Origin: Streptomyces sp. A2-16
GTDB lineage: Bacteria > Actinomycetota > Actinomycetes > Streptomycetales > Streptomycetaceae
DNA length: 64,000 nucleotides
Reading direction: 5' to 3'
NCBI RefSeq assembly: GCF_018128905.1
Contig: NZ_CP063808.1
Coordinates: 744,001 to 808,000, forward strand
The position numbers were made by a program, and so were the translations under genes. The notes beneath the pieces are model-generated. The model did not search any database. It was not told the origin of the DNA and saw only the letters and a program-made list of their open reading frames with translations. Within the stretch, counting starts at the first letter, position 1. Every line of letters begins with the position of its first letter. This document shows positions 40,069 through 49,641 of the stretch, piece by piece.

Positions 40069-41400
40069 ATGTCGATCAACCGCCGCCAGATCAGCAGGCG
40101 CAGCATCCTTGCCGGGGCCGCAGCCCTCGGCCTCACCAGCACCCTCGCCGCCTGCGGCGGTTCCGACGACAAGGACTCCGGCGAGAGCAGCGGGCCCGTC
40201 AAGCTGACCTACTGGTCGTGGGCTCCGAACATGGAGAAGGTCGCCGCGATCTGGAACAAGAAGAACCCGGACATCACGGTGACCGTGTCCAAGCAGGCCA
40301 GCGGCGGCGAGATCGTCTCCAAGCTGATCACCGCGAAGAAGGCCGGCAACGCCCCCGACCTCATCCAGGTCGAGTACCAGTCCCTGCCGACCCTGGTCTC
40401 CAACGACGTCCTGGCCGACATCACCAAGTACGCGGACAGCACCAAGTCCCAGTTCGCCGAGGGCCTGTGGGGCATGGTCACCCTCGGCACGGACGCGCTC
40501 TACGCGATCCCGCAGGATGCCGGACCGCTGATGTTCTACTACCGCGAGGACCTCTTCAAGAAGCACGGCCTGACCGTCCCGAAGACCTGGACGGAGTTCG
40601 CCGAGACCGCCCGCGCCGCCAAGAAGGCCGTGCCGGACGCCTACTTGACCACCTTCTCCGCCAACGACCCCGGTCTGTTCGCGGGCCTCTCCCAGCAGGC
40701 CGGCGGCAAGTGGTGGACCGTCGACTCGGCCGGCAAGTGGACCGTCGGCATCGACGACGCGGCCACCCAGCAGGTCGCCGAGTTCTGGGGCGGGCTCGTG
40801 CAGGAGGGCGTCATCGACAACCAGCCGATGTACACCCCGGCCTGGAACAACGCCCTCAACAAGGGCACCCACCTGGCCTGGGTCTCCGCCGTCTGGGCGC
40901 CCGGTGTGCTGGTCTCCTCCGCCCCCGACACCAAGGGCAAGTGGCGCATGGCCCCGCTGCCGCAGTGGAAGTCCGGCGAGAACGTCACCGGCAGCTGGGG
41001 CGGTTCCTCCACCGGTGTCTCCACCGACTCCAAGCACGCCGAGGCCGCCGCCAAGTTCGCCACCTGGCTGAACACCGACCCGGAGGCGCTGGCCGCCCTG
41101 GTCAAGGAGGTCGCGATCTACCCGGCGGCCACGAAGGGCCAGTCCGGCGACGTCCTGACCACGCCCGAGTTCTTCCCCAACCAGGCGGACTTCTACACGA
41201 CCGCCGGGGAGATCGCCGCGACCACCGCCGCCGCGGCCTGGGGCCCCAACGTCAACACGGCCTACACCACCTTCCAGGACGCCTTCGGCAAGGCCAGCAA
41301 GGCGAAGAAGGAGGCCCAGTTCGACTCCGCCCTCGCCACCATGCAGTCGAAGACCTTCGGCGACATGAAGAAGCAGGGCTTCGAGGTGACCGAGGCATGA
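40069..41400 (+). CDS. Sugar ABC transporter substrate-binding lipoprotein
   Basis: 443 residues from ATG 40069, preferred over ATG 40063 because GGGGAG ends 6 bases before it. The signal has twin arginines (INRRQISRRSILAG) and a lipobox LAACGG with C29, so export is probably by Tat with lipid anchoring. The body is a family 1 solute-binding protein (LTYWSWAPNMEKVAAIWNKK). With the adjacent galactanase, galacto-oligosaccharides are the likely ligand. First gene of a transporter operon. Confidence 0.92.
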   Translation: MSINRRQISRRSILAGAAALGLTSTLAACGGSDDKDSGESSGPVKLTYWSWAPNMEKVAAIWNKKNPDITVTVSKQASGGEIVSKLITAKKAGNAPDLIQVEYQSLPTLVSNDVLADITKYADSTKSQFAEGLWGMVTLGTDALYAIPQDAGPLMFYYREDLFKKHGLTVPKTWTEFAETARAAKKAVPDAYLTTFSANDPGLFAGLSQQAGGKWWTVDSAGKWTVGIDDAATQQVAEFWGGLVQEGVIDNQPMYTPAWNNALNKGTHLAWVSAVWAPGVLVSSAPDTKGKWRMAPLPQWKSGENVTGSWGGSSTGVSTDSKHAEAAAKFATWLNTDPEALAALVKEVAIYPAATKGQSGDVLTTPEFFPNQADFYTTAGEIAATTAAAAWGPNVNTAYTTFQDAFGKASKAKKEAQFDSALATMQSKTFGDMKKQGFEVTEA

Positions 41401-42392
41401 CCAGCGCTCCGCTCAAGGGCGCCGACCTCACCGAGGCCGGCCCCTTGGCGGACGGCACCGGCACCGCCCAGTCCGTCCGCCCCAGCCGCCCCCGCCGCCG
41501 TGGCCGCAGCGCACCGTACTGGTTCCTGGTGCCCACCCTCACCCTCTTCGCCGCCTTCACCGTGGTGCCCATCGGGTACGCGATCTGGCTGAGCCTGCAC
41601 AGGGTTCAGGTGAAGGGCATCGGCCTCGGCAAGGGCGCCCGCTCACAGGTCTGGAACGGGATCGGCAACTACACCGACGTCCTCAAGGACTCGGAGTTCG
41701 GGCACAGCGTCCTGCGCGCCTTCGGCTACGGCCTCATCGTCATCCCGACCATGCTGGGCCTCGCGCTGCTGTTCGCGCTGATGCTGGACACCCCGAAGGC
41801 CCGCAGCGCGCCCTTCGCCCGGCTGATGATCTTCCTGCCCTACGCGGTGCCGGGCATCATCGCCGCCCTCATGTGGGGCTTCCTCTACCTGCCGGACGTC
41901 AGCCCCTTCTACTACCTGCTCGACAAGTTCGGCCTCCCGCAGCCCGACCTGTTCGACGGCGGCAACCTCTACCTCTCCTTCGCGAACATCGCGGTCTGGG
42001 GCGGCACCGGCTTCAACATGATCGTCATCTACACCGCGCTCAGGGCCATCCCGCCGGACATCTACGAGGCGGCCAGGATCGACGGCGCGTCCGACCTGAA
42101 GATCGCCCTGCGGATCAAGATCCCGATCGTGATGCCGTCCCTGGTGCTCACCTTCTTCTTCTCGGTGATCGCCACCCTCCAGGTCTTCACCGAGCCGATG
42201 GCCCTCAAGCCGCTCACCAACGGCCTGCCCAGCTCGTGGAGCCCGCTCATGGCCATCTACGACAAGGCCTTCCTGCAGTCCGACATCTACGGCGCCTCCG
42301 CCACCGCGGTCGTCCTGGCCCTGGCCACGTTCGTCCTCTCCTTCACCCTGCTGCGCATCTCCGACCGCTACACCCGGGAGGACCGGGCATGA
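41397..42392 (+). CDS. Sugar ABC transporter permease (MalF type)
   Basis: 331 residues, ATG overlapping the previous stop. Six predicted spans after a basic N-terminal tail; the ATPase-contact loop is EAARIDGASDLKIALRIKIP. Forms the channel with the next gene. No ATPase gene is present; in Streptomyces the shared MsiK ATPase usually serves such importers. Confidence 0.94.
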   Translation: MTSAPLKGADLTEAGPLADGTGTAQSVRPSRPRRRGRSAPYWFLVPTLTLFAAFTVVPIGYAIWLSLHRVQVKGIGLGKGARSQVWNGIGNYTDVLKDSEFGHSVLRAFGYGLIVIPTMLGLALLFALMLDTPKARSAPFARLMIFLPYAVPGIIAALMWGFLYLPDVSPFYYLLDKFGLPQPDLFDGGNLYLSFANIAVWGGTGFNMIVIYTALRAIPPDIYEAARIDGASDLKIALRIKIPIVMPSLVLTFFFSVIATLQVFTEPMALKPLTNGLPSSWSPLMAIYDKAFLQSDIYGASATAVVLALATFVLSFTLLRISDRYTREDRA

Positions 42393-43258
42393 CCCCCCTC
42401 ACCCTCACCGCCGACACCACCGCGAAAGCGCGCCGCACCGCCTGGGTGCCCACGATCGTGCTCGTCCTCGGCGCGCTGTACTGCCTGATCCCCATCGCCT
42501 GGGTGGTCGTCGCGGCGACCAAGGACCGGTCGGAGCTCTTCTCCACCTTCACCCTCGCCCCCGGCACCGGCTTCCTCCAGAACCTGAGCGACCTGACCGC
42601 CTACCGGGACGGCATCTTCTGGCGGTGGATGGCCAACTCCGCCTTCTACGCCGGTCTCGGCGCCCTGCTCTCCGCAGCGGTCTCCGCCGCGGGCGGCTAC
42701 GCGCTCGGCCGGTTCGCCTTCCGCGGCCGTGAGGCCGTCTTCAAGATGATCCTGGCCGGCGTCCTGGTGCCGTCCATCGTGCTGGCCGTACCGCAGTACC
42801 TGCTGCTGTCGAAGCTCGGCATGGCCGACTCCTACTGGTCGATGCTGCTGCCGTCGATCCTGTCGCCCTACGGCGTCTACCTGGTCCGCATCTACGCGGC
42901 CGCGGCCGTCCCCGCCGAGCTGCTGGAGGCGGCCCGCATGGACGGCGCGAGCGAGTGGAGGATCTTCTCGCGGATCGCCGTACCCATGATGATGCCGGGC
43001 CTGATCACGGTGTTCCTCTTCCAGTTCGTCGGCATCTGGAACAACTTCCTGCTGCCCTTCGTCATGCTGGCCGACGACGAGAAGTTCCCGATCACCCTCG
43101 GCCTCTACACCCTGCTCGCCCAGGGCGCCTCCCAGCCGGCCCTGTACACCCTGGTCATCACCGGATGCCTGCTCGCGATCCTCCCGCTGATCGCGCTCTT
43201 CCTCGTGATCCAGCGGTTCTGGTCCCTGGACCTGCTGAGCGGCTCGGTCAAGGCCTGA
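42389..43258 (+). CDS. Sugar ABC transporter permease (MalG type)
   Basis: 289 residues, ATG overlapping the previous stop. Six spans with the ATPase-contact loop EAARMDGASEWRIFSRIAVP and the MalG-type C-terminus VIQRFWSLDLLSGSVKA. Partner of the upstream permease. Confidence 0.94.
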   Translation: MTPLTLTADTTAKARRTAWVPTIVLVLGALYCLIPIAWVVVAATKDRSELFSTFTLAPGTGFLQNLSDLTAYRDGIFWRWMANSAFYAGLGALLSAAVSAAGGYALGRFAFRGREAVFKMILAGVLVPSIVLAVPQYLLLSKLGMADSYWSMLLPSILSPYGVYLVRIYAAAAVPAELLEAARMDGASEWRIFSRIAVPMMMPGLITVFLFQFVGIWNNFLLPFVMLADDEKFPITLGLYTLLAQGASQPALYTLVITGCLLAILPLIALFLVIQRFWSLDLLSGSVKA

Positions 43259-43289
43259 GGCCCCGGATCCACCTTCACGAACGAGGAAC

Positions 43290-44318
43290 ATGACCACCAG
43301 CGCGAACGGACGCCGCAAGCCACCGACCATCCACGACGTGGCCCGGGAGGCGGGCGTCTCGCGGGGCACCGTCTCCCGCTTCCTGAACGGCGGCCACTAC
43401 GTCTCGCCCTCCGCCGGGCGAGCGGTCGAGGCCGCCATCAGGAAGACCGGGTACGTGGTCAACCGGCATGCCCGGAGCCTCAGTACGGGCCGGTCGGACT
43501 CGGTGGCGTTCCTGCTGACGGAACCGCAGGAGAAGTTCTTCGAGGACCCCAACTTCAACATCCTGCTGCGCGGTTGCACCGAGCGGCTCGCCCAGCACGA
43601 CATCCCGCTGCTGCTCATGCTCGCCGAGAGCGACGACGACCGGCGCCGTCTGACCCGGTACATCACCTCGGGGCACGTCGACGGGGTACTGCTGCTCTCC
43701 AACCACAGCGGTGACCCGGTCGCGGCCGAACTCCACGACGCCGGGATCCCGTTGGTGGTGTGCGGCAAGCCGATCGGGCGCGGGACCAAGGTGAGCTACG
43801 TGGCCGCGGCCGACCGGGAGGGCGCCCAGGACATGGTGCGCCATCTCCTCGCGGGCGGCCGCCGCCGCGTCGGCATGGTCACCGGGCCGCTGGACATGCC
43901 GGGTGGCCCCGACCGCCTCGCCGGCTACCGGGACGTGCTCGCGGAGGCGGGGCTGCCCTACGACCCGGCACTCGTCGTCGAGGGCGACTTCCGGCGCAGC
44001 GGCGGTGAACGGGCGGCCCGCCGACTGCTGGCCCAGGCCCCGGACATGGACGCGGTGTTCGTCGCCTCGGACCTCATGGCGCTGGGGGTGGTGGGGGTCC
44101 TGCAGCAGGCCGGGCGCTCGGTCCCGGACGACATCGCCGTCGGCGGCTTCGACGACTCCCCGGCGGCGACCGCCATCGCCCCCGCCCTGACCACCATGCG
44201 CCAGCCCTTCGACCGCATCAGCGCCGAGATGGTCCGCATGCTGCTGGCCCAGATCGCCGGCGAGGACACGGCCGGGGTGATCCTTCCGACGGAACTGGTG
44301 GTGCGGGACTCGGCGTAG
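43290..44318 (+). CDS. LacI-family transcriptional regulator of the galactan locus
   Basis: 342 residues. N-terminal helix-turn-helix (TIHDVAREAGVSRGTVSRFLNGG at about 13-35) with the hinge helix, then a periplasmic-binding-protein-like effector domain (GVLLLSNHSGDPV, GGFDDSPAATAIAPALTTMRQP). It lies 31 bases after the permease and should repress the divergent galactanase and the transporter operon through the two operators at 39.8-39.9 kb. No beta-galactosidase gene is adjacent. Confidence 0.92.
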   Translation: MTTSANGRRKPPTIHDVAREAGVSRGTVSRFLNGGHYVSPSAGRAVEAAIRKTGYVVNRHARSLSTGRSDSVAFLLTEPQEKFFEDPNFNILLRGCTERLAQHDIPLLLMLAESDDDRRRLTRYITSGHVDGVLLLSNHSGDPVAAELHDAGIPLVVCGKPIGRGTKVSYVAAADREGAQDMVRHLLAGGRRRVGMVTGPLDMPGGPDRLAGYRDVLAEAGLPYDPALVVEGDFRRSGGERAARRLLAQAPDMDAVFVASDLMALGVVGVLQQAGRSVPDDIAVGGFDDSPAATAIAPALTTMRQPFDRISAEMVRMLLAQIAGEDTAGVILPTELVVRDSA

Positions 44319-44582
44319 CGCTCCGCGGACTGGACGGTTCGACGGCCGGGCGGCACAGGGCAGGCGGGGGCGCGAACGGTCACCGTGTCACGGGGCACGC
44401 CGGCACAGTCCGTCCCGCACTTCCCGGCCGTACCCGGCTCGCCGCGTCAACCGGGCGGAACCGTAGGGGACATGCCCGCACCGCCGCGCCCCCGGAACCG
44501 GAACTGCCGTCAACGGATGTGAAAGCAGCAGCCGTCCGGTTCGCGTCGAGTCGGAGGGGCCAACCATCCGTATTCTCTGATC
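44319..44582. other. Intergenic gap after the LacI gene
   Basis: 264 bases. It holds a possible -10, TATTCT at 44571-44576, directly before the HAD gene. I see no clear terminator. Confidence 0.4.
44571..44576 (+). promoter_or_regulatory. -10 element giving a probable leaderless HAD mRNA
   Basis: TATTCT ends 6 bases before ATG 44583, so transcription would begin at or next to the A of the start codon. There is no ribosome site at normal distance. The -35 is weak. Confidence 0.5.
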
Positions 44583-45395
44583 ATGGCCGCCTCCACCGCA
44601 TATTCACTCATCGCCACCGACCTGGACGGCACGCTGCTCCGTGCCGACGACACCCTCTCCGACCGGTCGCTGGCCGCGCTCGCGAGGGTGGCGGCGAGTG
44701 GGGCCCGGCATCTCGTGGTGACAGGGCGGCCGGCACCCAGAGTGCGGCCGCTCCTCGACGACCTCGGCAGCACGGGGCTCGCGGTGTGCGGACAGGGCGC
44801 GCAGGTGTACGACGCCGGCGCGGACCGTCTGCTCTGGTCGGTGACCCTGGACCGGGAGCTGGCCGAGACCGCGCTCGGCAAGATCGAGGCCGAGGTGGGG
44901 CAGGTGTACGCGGCCGTCGACCAGGACGGTGTGGACGGGCTCACCCTGATCGAACCGGGCTATCTGATGCCCCATCCGACGCTGCCCGCGGTGCGGGTCA
45001 ACCGGCGCGACGACCTGTGGTGCGAGCCGATCAGCAAGGTCCTGCTGCGCCATCCCTACCTGTCGGACGACGAGTTGGCGGTCACGGCCCGCTCGGTGGT
45101 GGGTTTGTTGACGACGGTCACCATGTCGGGGCCCGGGACCGTCGAACTCCAGCCATGCGGCATCACCAAGGCGACGGGCCTCGCGCTGGCCGCCGAACAC
45201 CTGGGCCTGGGACCCGAGGTGACGATCGCCTTCGGGGACATGCCCAACGACATCCCCATGTTCGACTGGGCGGCCCACGGCGTGGCGATGGCCAACGCCC
45301 ATCCCGAACTCAAGGCCGTGGCCGACGAGGTGACCCTGTCGAACGAGGACGACGGCGTCGCCGTCGTCCTCGAAAGACTGTTTCCGCAGGGCTGA
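44583..45395 (+). CDS. HAD-family phosphatase (Cof type)
   Basis: 270 residues. Motif I DLDGTL at 13-18 with nucleophile D13 and acid/base D15; a C2-type cap; and motif IV GDMPNDIPMF near residue 218. These enzymes dephosphorylate sugar phosphates, nucleotides or cofactors in the cytoplasm. Convergent with the SLT gene, 6 bases apart. Confidence 0.9.
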   Translation: MAASTAYSLIATDLDGTLLRADDTLSDRSLAALARVAASGARHLVVTGRPAPRVRPLLDDLGSTGLAVCGQGAQVYDAGADRLLWSVTLDRELAETALGKIEAEVGQVYAAVDQDGVDGLTLIEPGYLMPHPTLPAVRVNRRDDLWCEPISKVLLRHPYLSDDELAVTARSVVGLLTTVTMSGPGTVELQPCGITKATGLALAAEHLGLGPEVTIAFGDMPNDIPMFDWAAHGVAMANAHPELKAVADEVTLSNEDDGVAVVLERLFPQG

Positions 45396-45401
45396 TACGG
45401 C

Positions 45402-45884
45402 CTAGTACGCGCCCCACACGTTGTCGATGGACCCGTACCGCTGGGCCGCGTAGTTGCAGGCCGCGGTGATGTTGGCGACCGGGTCGTACGGGTCCCACGA
45501 GGTGTTCGCCACGTGGTACGCGTTGAAGGTCGGGTCGATCACCTGGAGCAGACCCTTGGAGGGCGTGCCGGCGGCCGCGTTGGAGTCCCAGAGGTTGATG
45601 GCCCAGGGGTTGCCGGAGGACTCGCGGATGACGTTGCGGTAGATACCGTCGTAGGAGCCGGGAATCCCGTGCTCCGCCATGACGGCGAGGGAGGCCCGGA
45701 TCCAGCCGTCGAGGGTGTTGGGGTAGCCGAGCGTGGTTGCGGTCTGCACGGTCGGGGTGGCCGCGGACGCGCTGGTCGCGCCGATGAGGGGGAGCGCGAG
45801 GACGGCGACTCCGGTGCCGGCGACGGCGAGCTTGCGGACGAGACGGTTCCTGCGGGGAGCGCGGTGCTGAGCGGCAGCGGGCAT
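45402..45884 (-). CDS. Secreted SLT-domain lytic transglycosylase-like protein
   Basis: 160 residues. Basic start, signal peptide cut near ATSASAA, then a compact SLT/lysozyme-like domain with the catalytic Glu E88 in NVIRESSGNPWAIN and the KGLLQVIDPTF strand. It would cleave or remodel peptidoglycan strands. Ribosome site AGAGGAA upstream. A c-di-AMP riboswitch precedes it, the same kind of control known for resuscitation-promoting factors and related wall hydrolases in Streptomyces. Confidence 0.88.
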   Translation of the reverse strand: MPAAAQHRAPRRNRLVRKLAVAGTGVAVLALPLIGATSASAATPTVQTATTLGYPNTLDGWIRASLAVMAEHGIPGSYDGIYRNVIRESSGNPWAINLWDSNAAAGTPSKGLLQVIDPTFNAYHVANTSWDPYDPVANITAACNYAAQRYGSIDNVWGAY

Positions 45885-46329
45885 GGCGAAGTTCCTCTCC
45901 GTCGCCTGCGAGGTGAGCTGTCGGGTTCGGGCGGGAGCTGCCCGGCCACGCCCACGAAAGACGCGACTTCACCCCAAGCCGTGCCGGTATGTCCGAAGAC
46001 GCCCGGTACGGCGACCTACCTGGTTCCCCCGCTCCTGCCCTGGATCTCGGTGGGTGTACGGGCGGTGGCAGGATTCGGCGTCCGCCCGACAGGCCGGGAA
46101 CGTATGCGAGAGCACATGTCCGGAACAAGTGGTGAATTCACATGCCGCGCCTATTGACCTTGGTCGGTGGCATTTGGGGCACTTGATCCTTTGCGGCCGC
46201 AAGCCTCAACTGGCACGCAAGGGAAGGCGGATTGAATGGTTCCGGATATCCGTCGACCCGTCAGCCCGAGTGAGTCAAGTCACGCCCGTGCGCAAGACGT
46301 GCAAAACGGGCAAGGGGCTCAACTCATAG
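45885..46329 (-). other. Leader region of the SLT gene
   Basis: 445 bases. The part next to the gene is the riboswitch; the remaining 240 bases to the CocE/NonD stop hold the promoter and show lower G+C. No other gene seen. Confidence 0.6.
45903..46090 (-). ncRNA. c-di-AMP riboswitch (ydaO-yuaA class)
   Basis: On the minus strand the conserved blocks appear in order: CGCCGAATCCTGCC near 46080, GGGGAACCAGGTAGGTC near 46030, TTGGGGTGAAGTCGCG near 45975, and GAACCCGACAGCTCACCTCG near 45920, closing 15-20 bases before the ribosome site. These are the diagnostic sequences of the actinobacterial ydaO class, which turns genes off when c-di-AMP is bound. In Streptomyces they typically control wall hydrolases, which matches the gene below. 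Exact ends are approximate. Confidence 0.88.
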
Positions 46330-48324
46330 TCAACCGGCAGTCCGTGGGATCCGCTTCTCCCACGTCCGGTGGAAGACCACCTCGCCGCCCTCGGTGCAGA
46401 CCACCTCGTTCGCGGTGCGGAAATCCGTCCCGTCACAGGTGATCTCCGAGCGGGAGCGGACGGTGGTGTCCCACGCGAGCTCCGGCCGGTGCAGCCGGAT
46501 CGACCGGTCCGAGCGGGTGCGGGCGGACAGGGGATCGTTCTCGTCGACGGTGTACGTCTCCAGCGCTTCCTCGGTGCACTCCAGACCGTCGGGGTACACG
46601 CGCGTGCCGCCGCCGCGGGGGTCGACCTCCAGGCGCCACTCGCCCTTGGCCACGTCACGGACGACCAGGCGCTCCGGGCGGGGCTCGTCCAGCGTGGCCG
46701 GGAGGCCGGCCCCCAGCGGCGCGGACTGCTCCGGCTCCTCGAACACGATGTCCGAGGACGCCTCACGCGCGCGTACCGGCAGTTCGAGGAAGCTGCCCGC
46801 CGGGTCCAACATGAACCCCGCCTGCGACCCGGGCTGCGGCCAGATCCACGGCCAGTACGCGGAGGAGACGGCCAGCCGGATGCGGTGGCCCGGCGGGAAG
46901 GCGTGCCCGATGCCGTTCAGCGCGAGCGTCACCTCCTGCGTGGCCCCCGGCTCCCAGGGCACCACCCGGTCCTGGCCATGGCGTGCGGAGAGGTTCAGCG
47001 CGCCCCGGGTCACGAGGGTCGACGACCCGTCGGGGGCCACGTCGCACAGCCGCGCGACGACCTGCCCGCGCGACACCTCCGAGGTCACCCTGAGCCGCAC
47101 CCTGGGTTGCCCCAGCACCCATGTCTCCTCGCCCACCGCGAACTCGAAGCAGGCCGAGCGGGCGTCCTCCTCCCGCTGGTCCGGCGGCAGGTCCGCGTCG
47201 TTCCCGAACGGGAGGAACCGGCCGGCGTCCACGCCCGTGTGCTGCGGGGAGCGGACCAGGACGGGGGCGCCCTGAAGGCCGTACGACACCGTCGTCACGT
47301 TCGGGGAAGGCCAGGCCGGTTCGCCGACCCAGCGGCCCGGCAGGGTGGCGTGGACCGTCGCCGGGGAGTGGGAGTCCACGACGTAGGAGCGCAGGAGCGG
47401 TTCTCGCATGACGCCGGTGTCGACGCCCTTGAGGTGCTGGTCCCACCAGCGCAGGGTCTCCTGGAGGAAGCCGATCGCCGGGCCGGGCGGCCGGCCGCGG
47501 TCCGGGTACTGGTGGGACCAGGGGCCGACGATTCCCCGAACGCGGTCGGCCGGCAGGTGCTCGACGAGCCGGAGGACCGTGTCACGGTACGGGTCGTGCC
47601 AGCCGCCCACCGCGAGGACGGCCGCGCCGATCGTGCCGAGGCCCTCGCGGACGCTGCCCCGCCGCCAGTAGTCGTCGCGGGTCTGGTGGTCGAGCCAGGT
47701 GTGGAGGAACGGGTCGACCTGTTCCAGGCGCTCGAGCCACAGGTCCCGCCACGCCTCGCCCGCGTACAGCGGATCCGGCGGGCGGCAGACGAGGGCGAGC
47801 ATCGTCGCCGCCCACGCGTGCATGTCCACCGCGAGGACGGAACCTCCCAGGTAGTGCACGTCGTTGTCATAGCGGTCGTCGGTGGAGCACACCGTGACGA
47901 CCGCCTTGAGCGGCTCGGGTGCGAGGGCCGCGATCCGCAGGGAGGTGAAGCCGCCCCAGGAGATGCCGAACATGCCGACCCGGCCGTCGCACCAGGGCTG
48001 CGCGGCCAGCCAGTTGACGACCTCGACCCCGTCGGCGAGTTCGGTCGCCGAGTACGCATCGCCCGGGACGCCCTCGCTGTTGCCGTGCCCGCGCACGTCC
48101 ACGCGGACGGAGGCGTAGCCGTGGCCCGCGTACCAGGGGTGGCGCTGCCGGTCGCGGGGCGCGGTCCGGTCGGTGAGGCGATACGGCTGGTACTCGAGGA
48201 TCGCGGGTACCCGTTCGGGGGTGAGGGGCCGCCACACGCGTGCGTACAGGCGCGTCCCGTCGGCGAGCGGGACACGGATGTCCTCGTGGGCCGTCTCGTA
48301 GGGGAAGGACGTACGGATGCGCAT
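46330..48324 (-). CDS. CocE/NonD family hydrolase
   Basis: 664 residues. N-terminal alpha/beta hydrolase domain with the nucleophile motif GISWGG near residue 120 and VDVRGHGNSEG; C-terminal jelly-roll domain (LNLSARHGQDRVVPWEPG, GHRIRLAVSSAYWPWIWPQPG) of the X-Pro dipeptidyl peptidase/cocaine esterase family. Cytoplasmic, since no signal is seen. It hydrolyses esters, amides or peptides; the substrate is unpredictable. Confidence 0.9.
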   Translation of the reverse strand: MRIRTSFPYETAHEDIRVPLADGTRLYARVWRPLTPERVPAILEYQPYRLTDRTAPRDRQRHPWYAGHGYASVRVDVRGHGNSEGVPGDAYSATELADGVEVVNWLAAQPWCDGRVGMFGISWGGFTSLRIAALAPEPLKAVVTVCSTDDRYDNDVHYLGGSVLAVDMHAWAATMLALVCRPPDPLYAGEAWRDLWLERLEQVDPFLHTWLDHQTRDDYWRRGSVREGLGTIGAAVLAVGGWHDPYRDTVLRLVEHLPADRVRGIVGPWSHQYPDRGRPPGPAIGFLQETLRWWDQHLKGVDTGVMREPLLRSYVVDSHSPATVHATLPGRWVGEPAWPSPNVTTVSYGLQGAPVLVRSPQHTGVDAGRFLPFGNDADLPPDQREEDARSACFEFAVGEETWVLGQPRVRLRVTSEVSRGQVVARLCDVAPDGSSTLVTRGALNLSARHGQDRVVPWEPGATQEVTLALNGIGHAFPPGHRIRLAVSSAYWPWIWPQPGSQAGFMLDPAGSFLELPVRAREASSDIVFEEPEQSAPLGAGLPATLDEPRPERLVVRDVAKGEWRLEVDPRGGGTRVYPDGLECTEEALETYTVDENDPLSARTRSDRSIRLHRPELAWDTTVRSRSEITCDGTDFRTANEVVCTEGGEVVFHRTWEKRIPRTAG

Positions 48325-48614
48325 CGGTGGGGTCCCGTCGGTCTCAGTGCACCGGGAGCACGGCGCGGTGCGGCCGGGGCCCGATCTCGGCGCCGGTTCG
48401 GGACACGCGCGACTACTTCCCTACAAGTCGATGGATATCCGTTCTTTTCAGGTGATCAAAAACATACCGGTCGTGATCCGATACCGCCTGGCATGGACGG
48501 GGCGGGCGCTATCGGTGATCCAAAGGTGACCGGATACGCTGACTTGAGTGATGGCAGCGACCTATCGACATTCCGTGTGACCGCCAGAAGACACCAGCAG
48601 ACAGGAGACCCCTC
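48325..48614. other. Divergent promoter region
   Basis: 290 bases between the CocE/NonD hydrolase and polyprenyl synthase genes, with AT-rich stretches. TACGCT at 48535-48540 may be a -10 for the rightward gene. Repeated GTGATC words occur, but no clean operator. Confidence 0.35.
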
Positions 48615-49625
48615 GTGACCGTCGTCGGGCCGTTCGGGCTGAGCGTGCGGGACCAGGCTCTGGAAGCCGATGTCCAGGCCGGATTGGCGGCTGTCGAGGA
48701 GGGATTGCTCGAGGCCACCAAGAGCGAGGTTCCCTTCATCACGGAGGCCGCCCAGCATCTGGTGCGGGCGGGCGGGAAGCGGTTCCGGCCGTTGCTCGTG
48801 ATGCTCGCCGCCCAGTTCGGTGACCGCTACGCCCCGGGCGTGGTGCCGTCGGCCGTGGTGGTGGAGCTGACCCACCTCGCGACGCTGTACCACGACGACG
48901 TCATGGACGAGGCCGAGGTCAGGCGGGGTGTCGACAGCGCCAACACCCGCTGGGGCAACTCGGTGGCCGTGCTGACGGGCGACTTCCTGTTCGCCCGCGC
49001 CTCGCACATCCTGGCCGACCTCGGGCCCGAGGCGGTCCGGGTGCAGTCGGAGGCGTTCGAGCGCCTGGTCACCGGCCAGATCCTGGAGACGGCGGGGCCG
49101 CAGGACGGCCGTGATCCGGTCGAGCACTACCTCGACGTGCTCGGCGGCAAGACCGGCTCGCTGGTCGCGGTCTCGTGCCGCTTCGGGGCGATGATGTCGG
49201 GCGCCGACGAGACGGTCGTGGACGTCCTGACCCAGTACGGCGAGCGTCTCGGCGTGGCCTTCCAGCTCGCGGACGACGTCCTGGACATCGCCTCCGACTC
49301 CCACGAGTCCGGCAAGACGCCGGGCACGGACCTGCGCGAGGGCATTCCCACGATGCCGGTGCTGCGGCTGCGGGAGCGGGCCGCCCGGCTCGGTCTCGCC
49401 GAGGACATCGCCCTGTGCGAGCTGCTCGACTCCGACCTCACGGACGACGCACGGCACGCGGAGGCGCTGGCCGCCCTGCGCGGACACCCCGCGCTGGAGC
49501 AGGCCCGCCGGGACACCGTGCGCTACGCGCAGGACGCGCGCGCGGCGCTCGCCCCGCTGCGGGAGTGCGACGCGAAGGCGGCGCTGATGGAACTGTGCGA
49601 CGCGGTGGTCCACCGCGCGGGATAG
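48615..49625 (+). CDS. Long-chain polyprenyl diphosphate synthase
   Basis: 336 residues. Both aspartate-rich motifs are intact: DDVMD at 94-98 and DDVLD at 220-224. The fourth and fifth residues before the first motif are Thr and Ala, small rather than aromatic, which implies a long product. Streptomyces uses nonaprenyl chains in MK-9, so this is the likely menaquinone side-chain synthase. GTG start after GGAGACCCC. Confidence 0.9.
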   Translation: MTVVGPFGLSVRDQALEADVQAGLAAVEEGLLEATKSEVPFITEAAQHLVRAGGKRFRPLLVMLAAQFGDRYAPGVVPSAVVVELTHLATLYHDDVMDEAEVRRGVDSANTRWGNSVAVLTGDFLFARASHILADLGPEAVRVQSEAFERLVTGQILETAGPQDGRDPVEHYLDVLGGKTGSLVAVSCRFGAMMSGADETVVDVLTQYGERLGVAFQLADDVLDIASDSHESGKTPGTDLREGIPTMPVLRLRERAARLGLAEDIALCELLDSDLTDDARHAEALAALRGHPALEQARRDTVRYAQDARAALAPLRECDAKAALMELCDAVVHRAG

Positions 49626-49641
49626 TGATGTACGTCACTAC

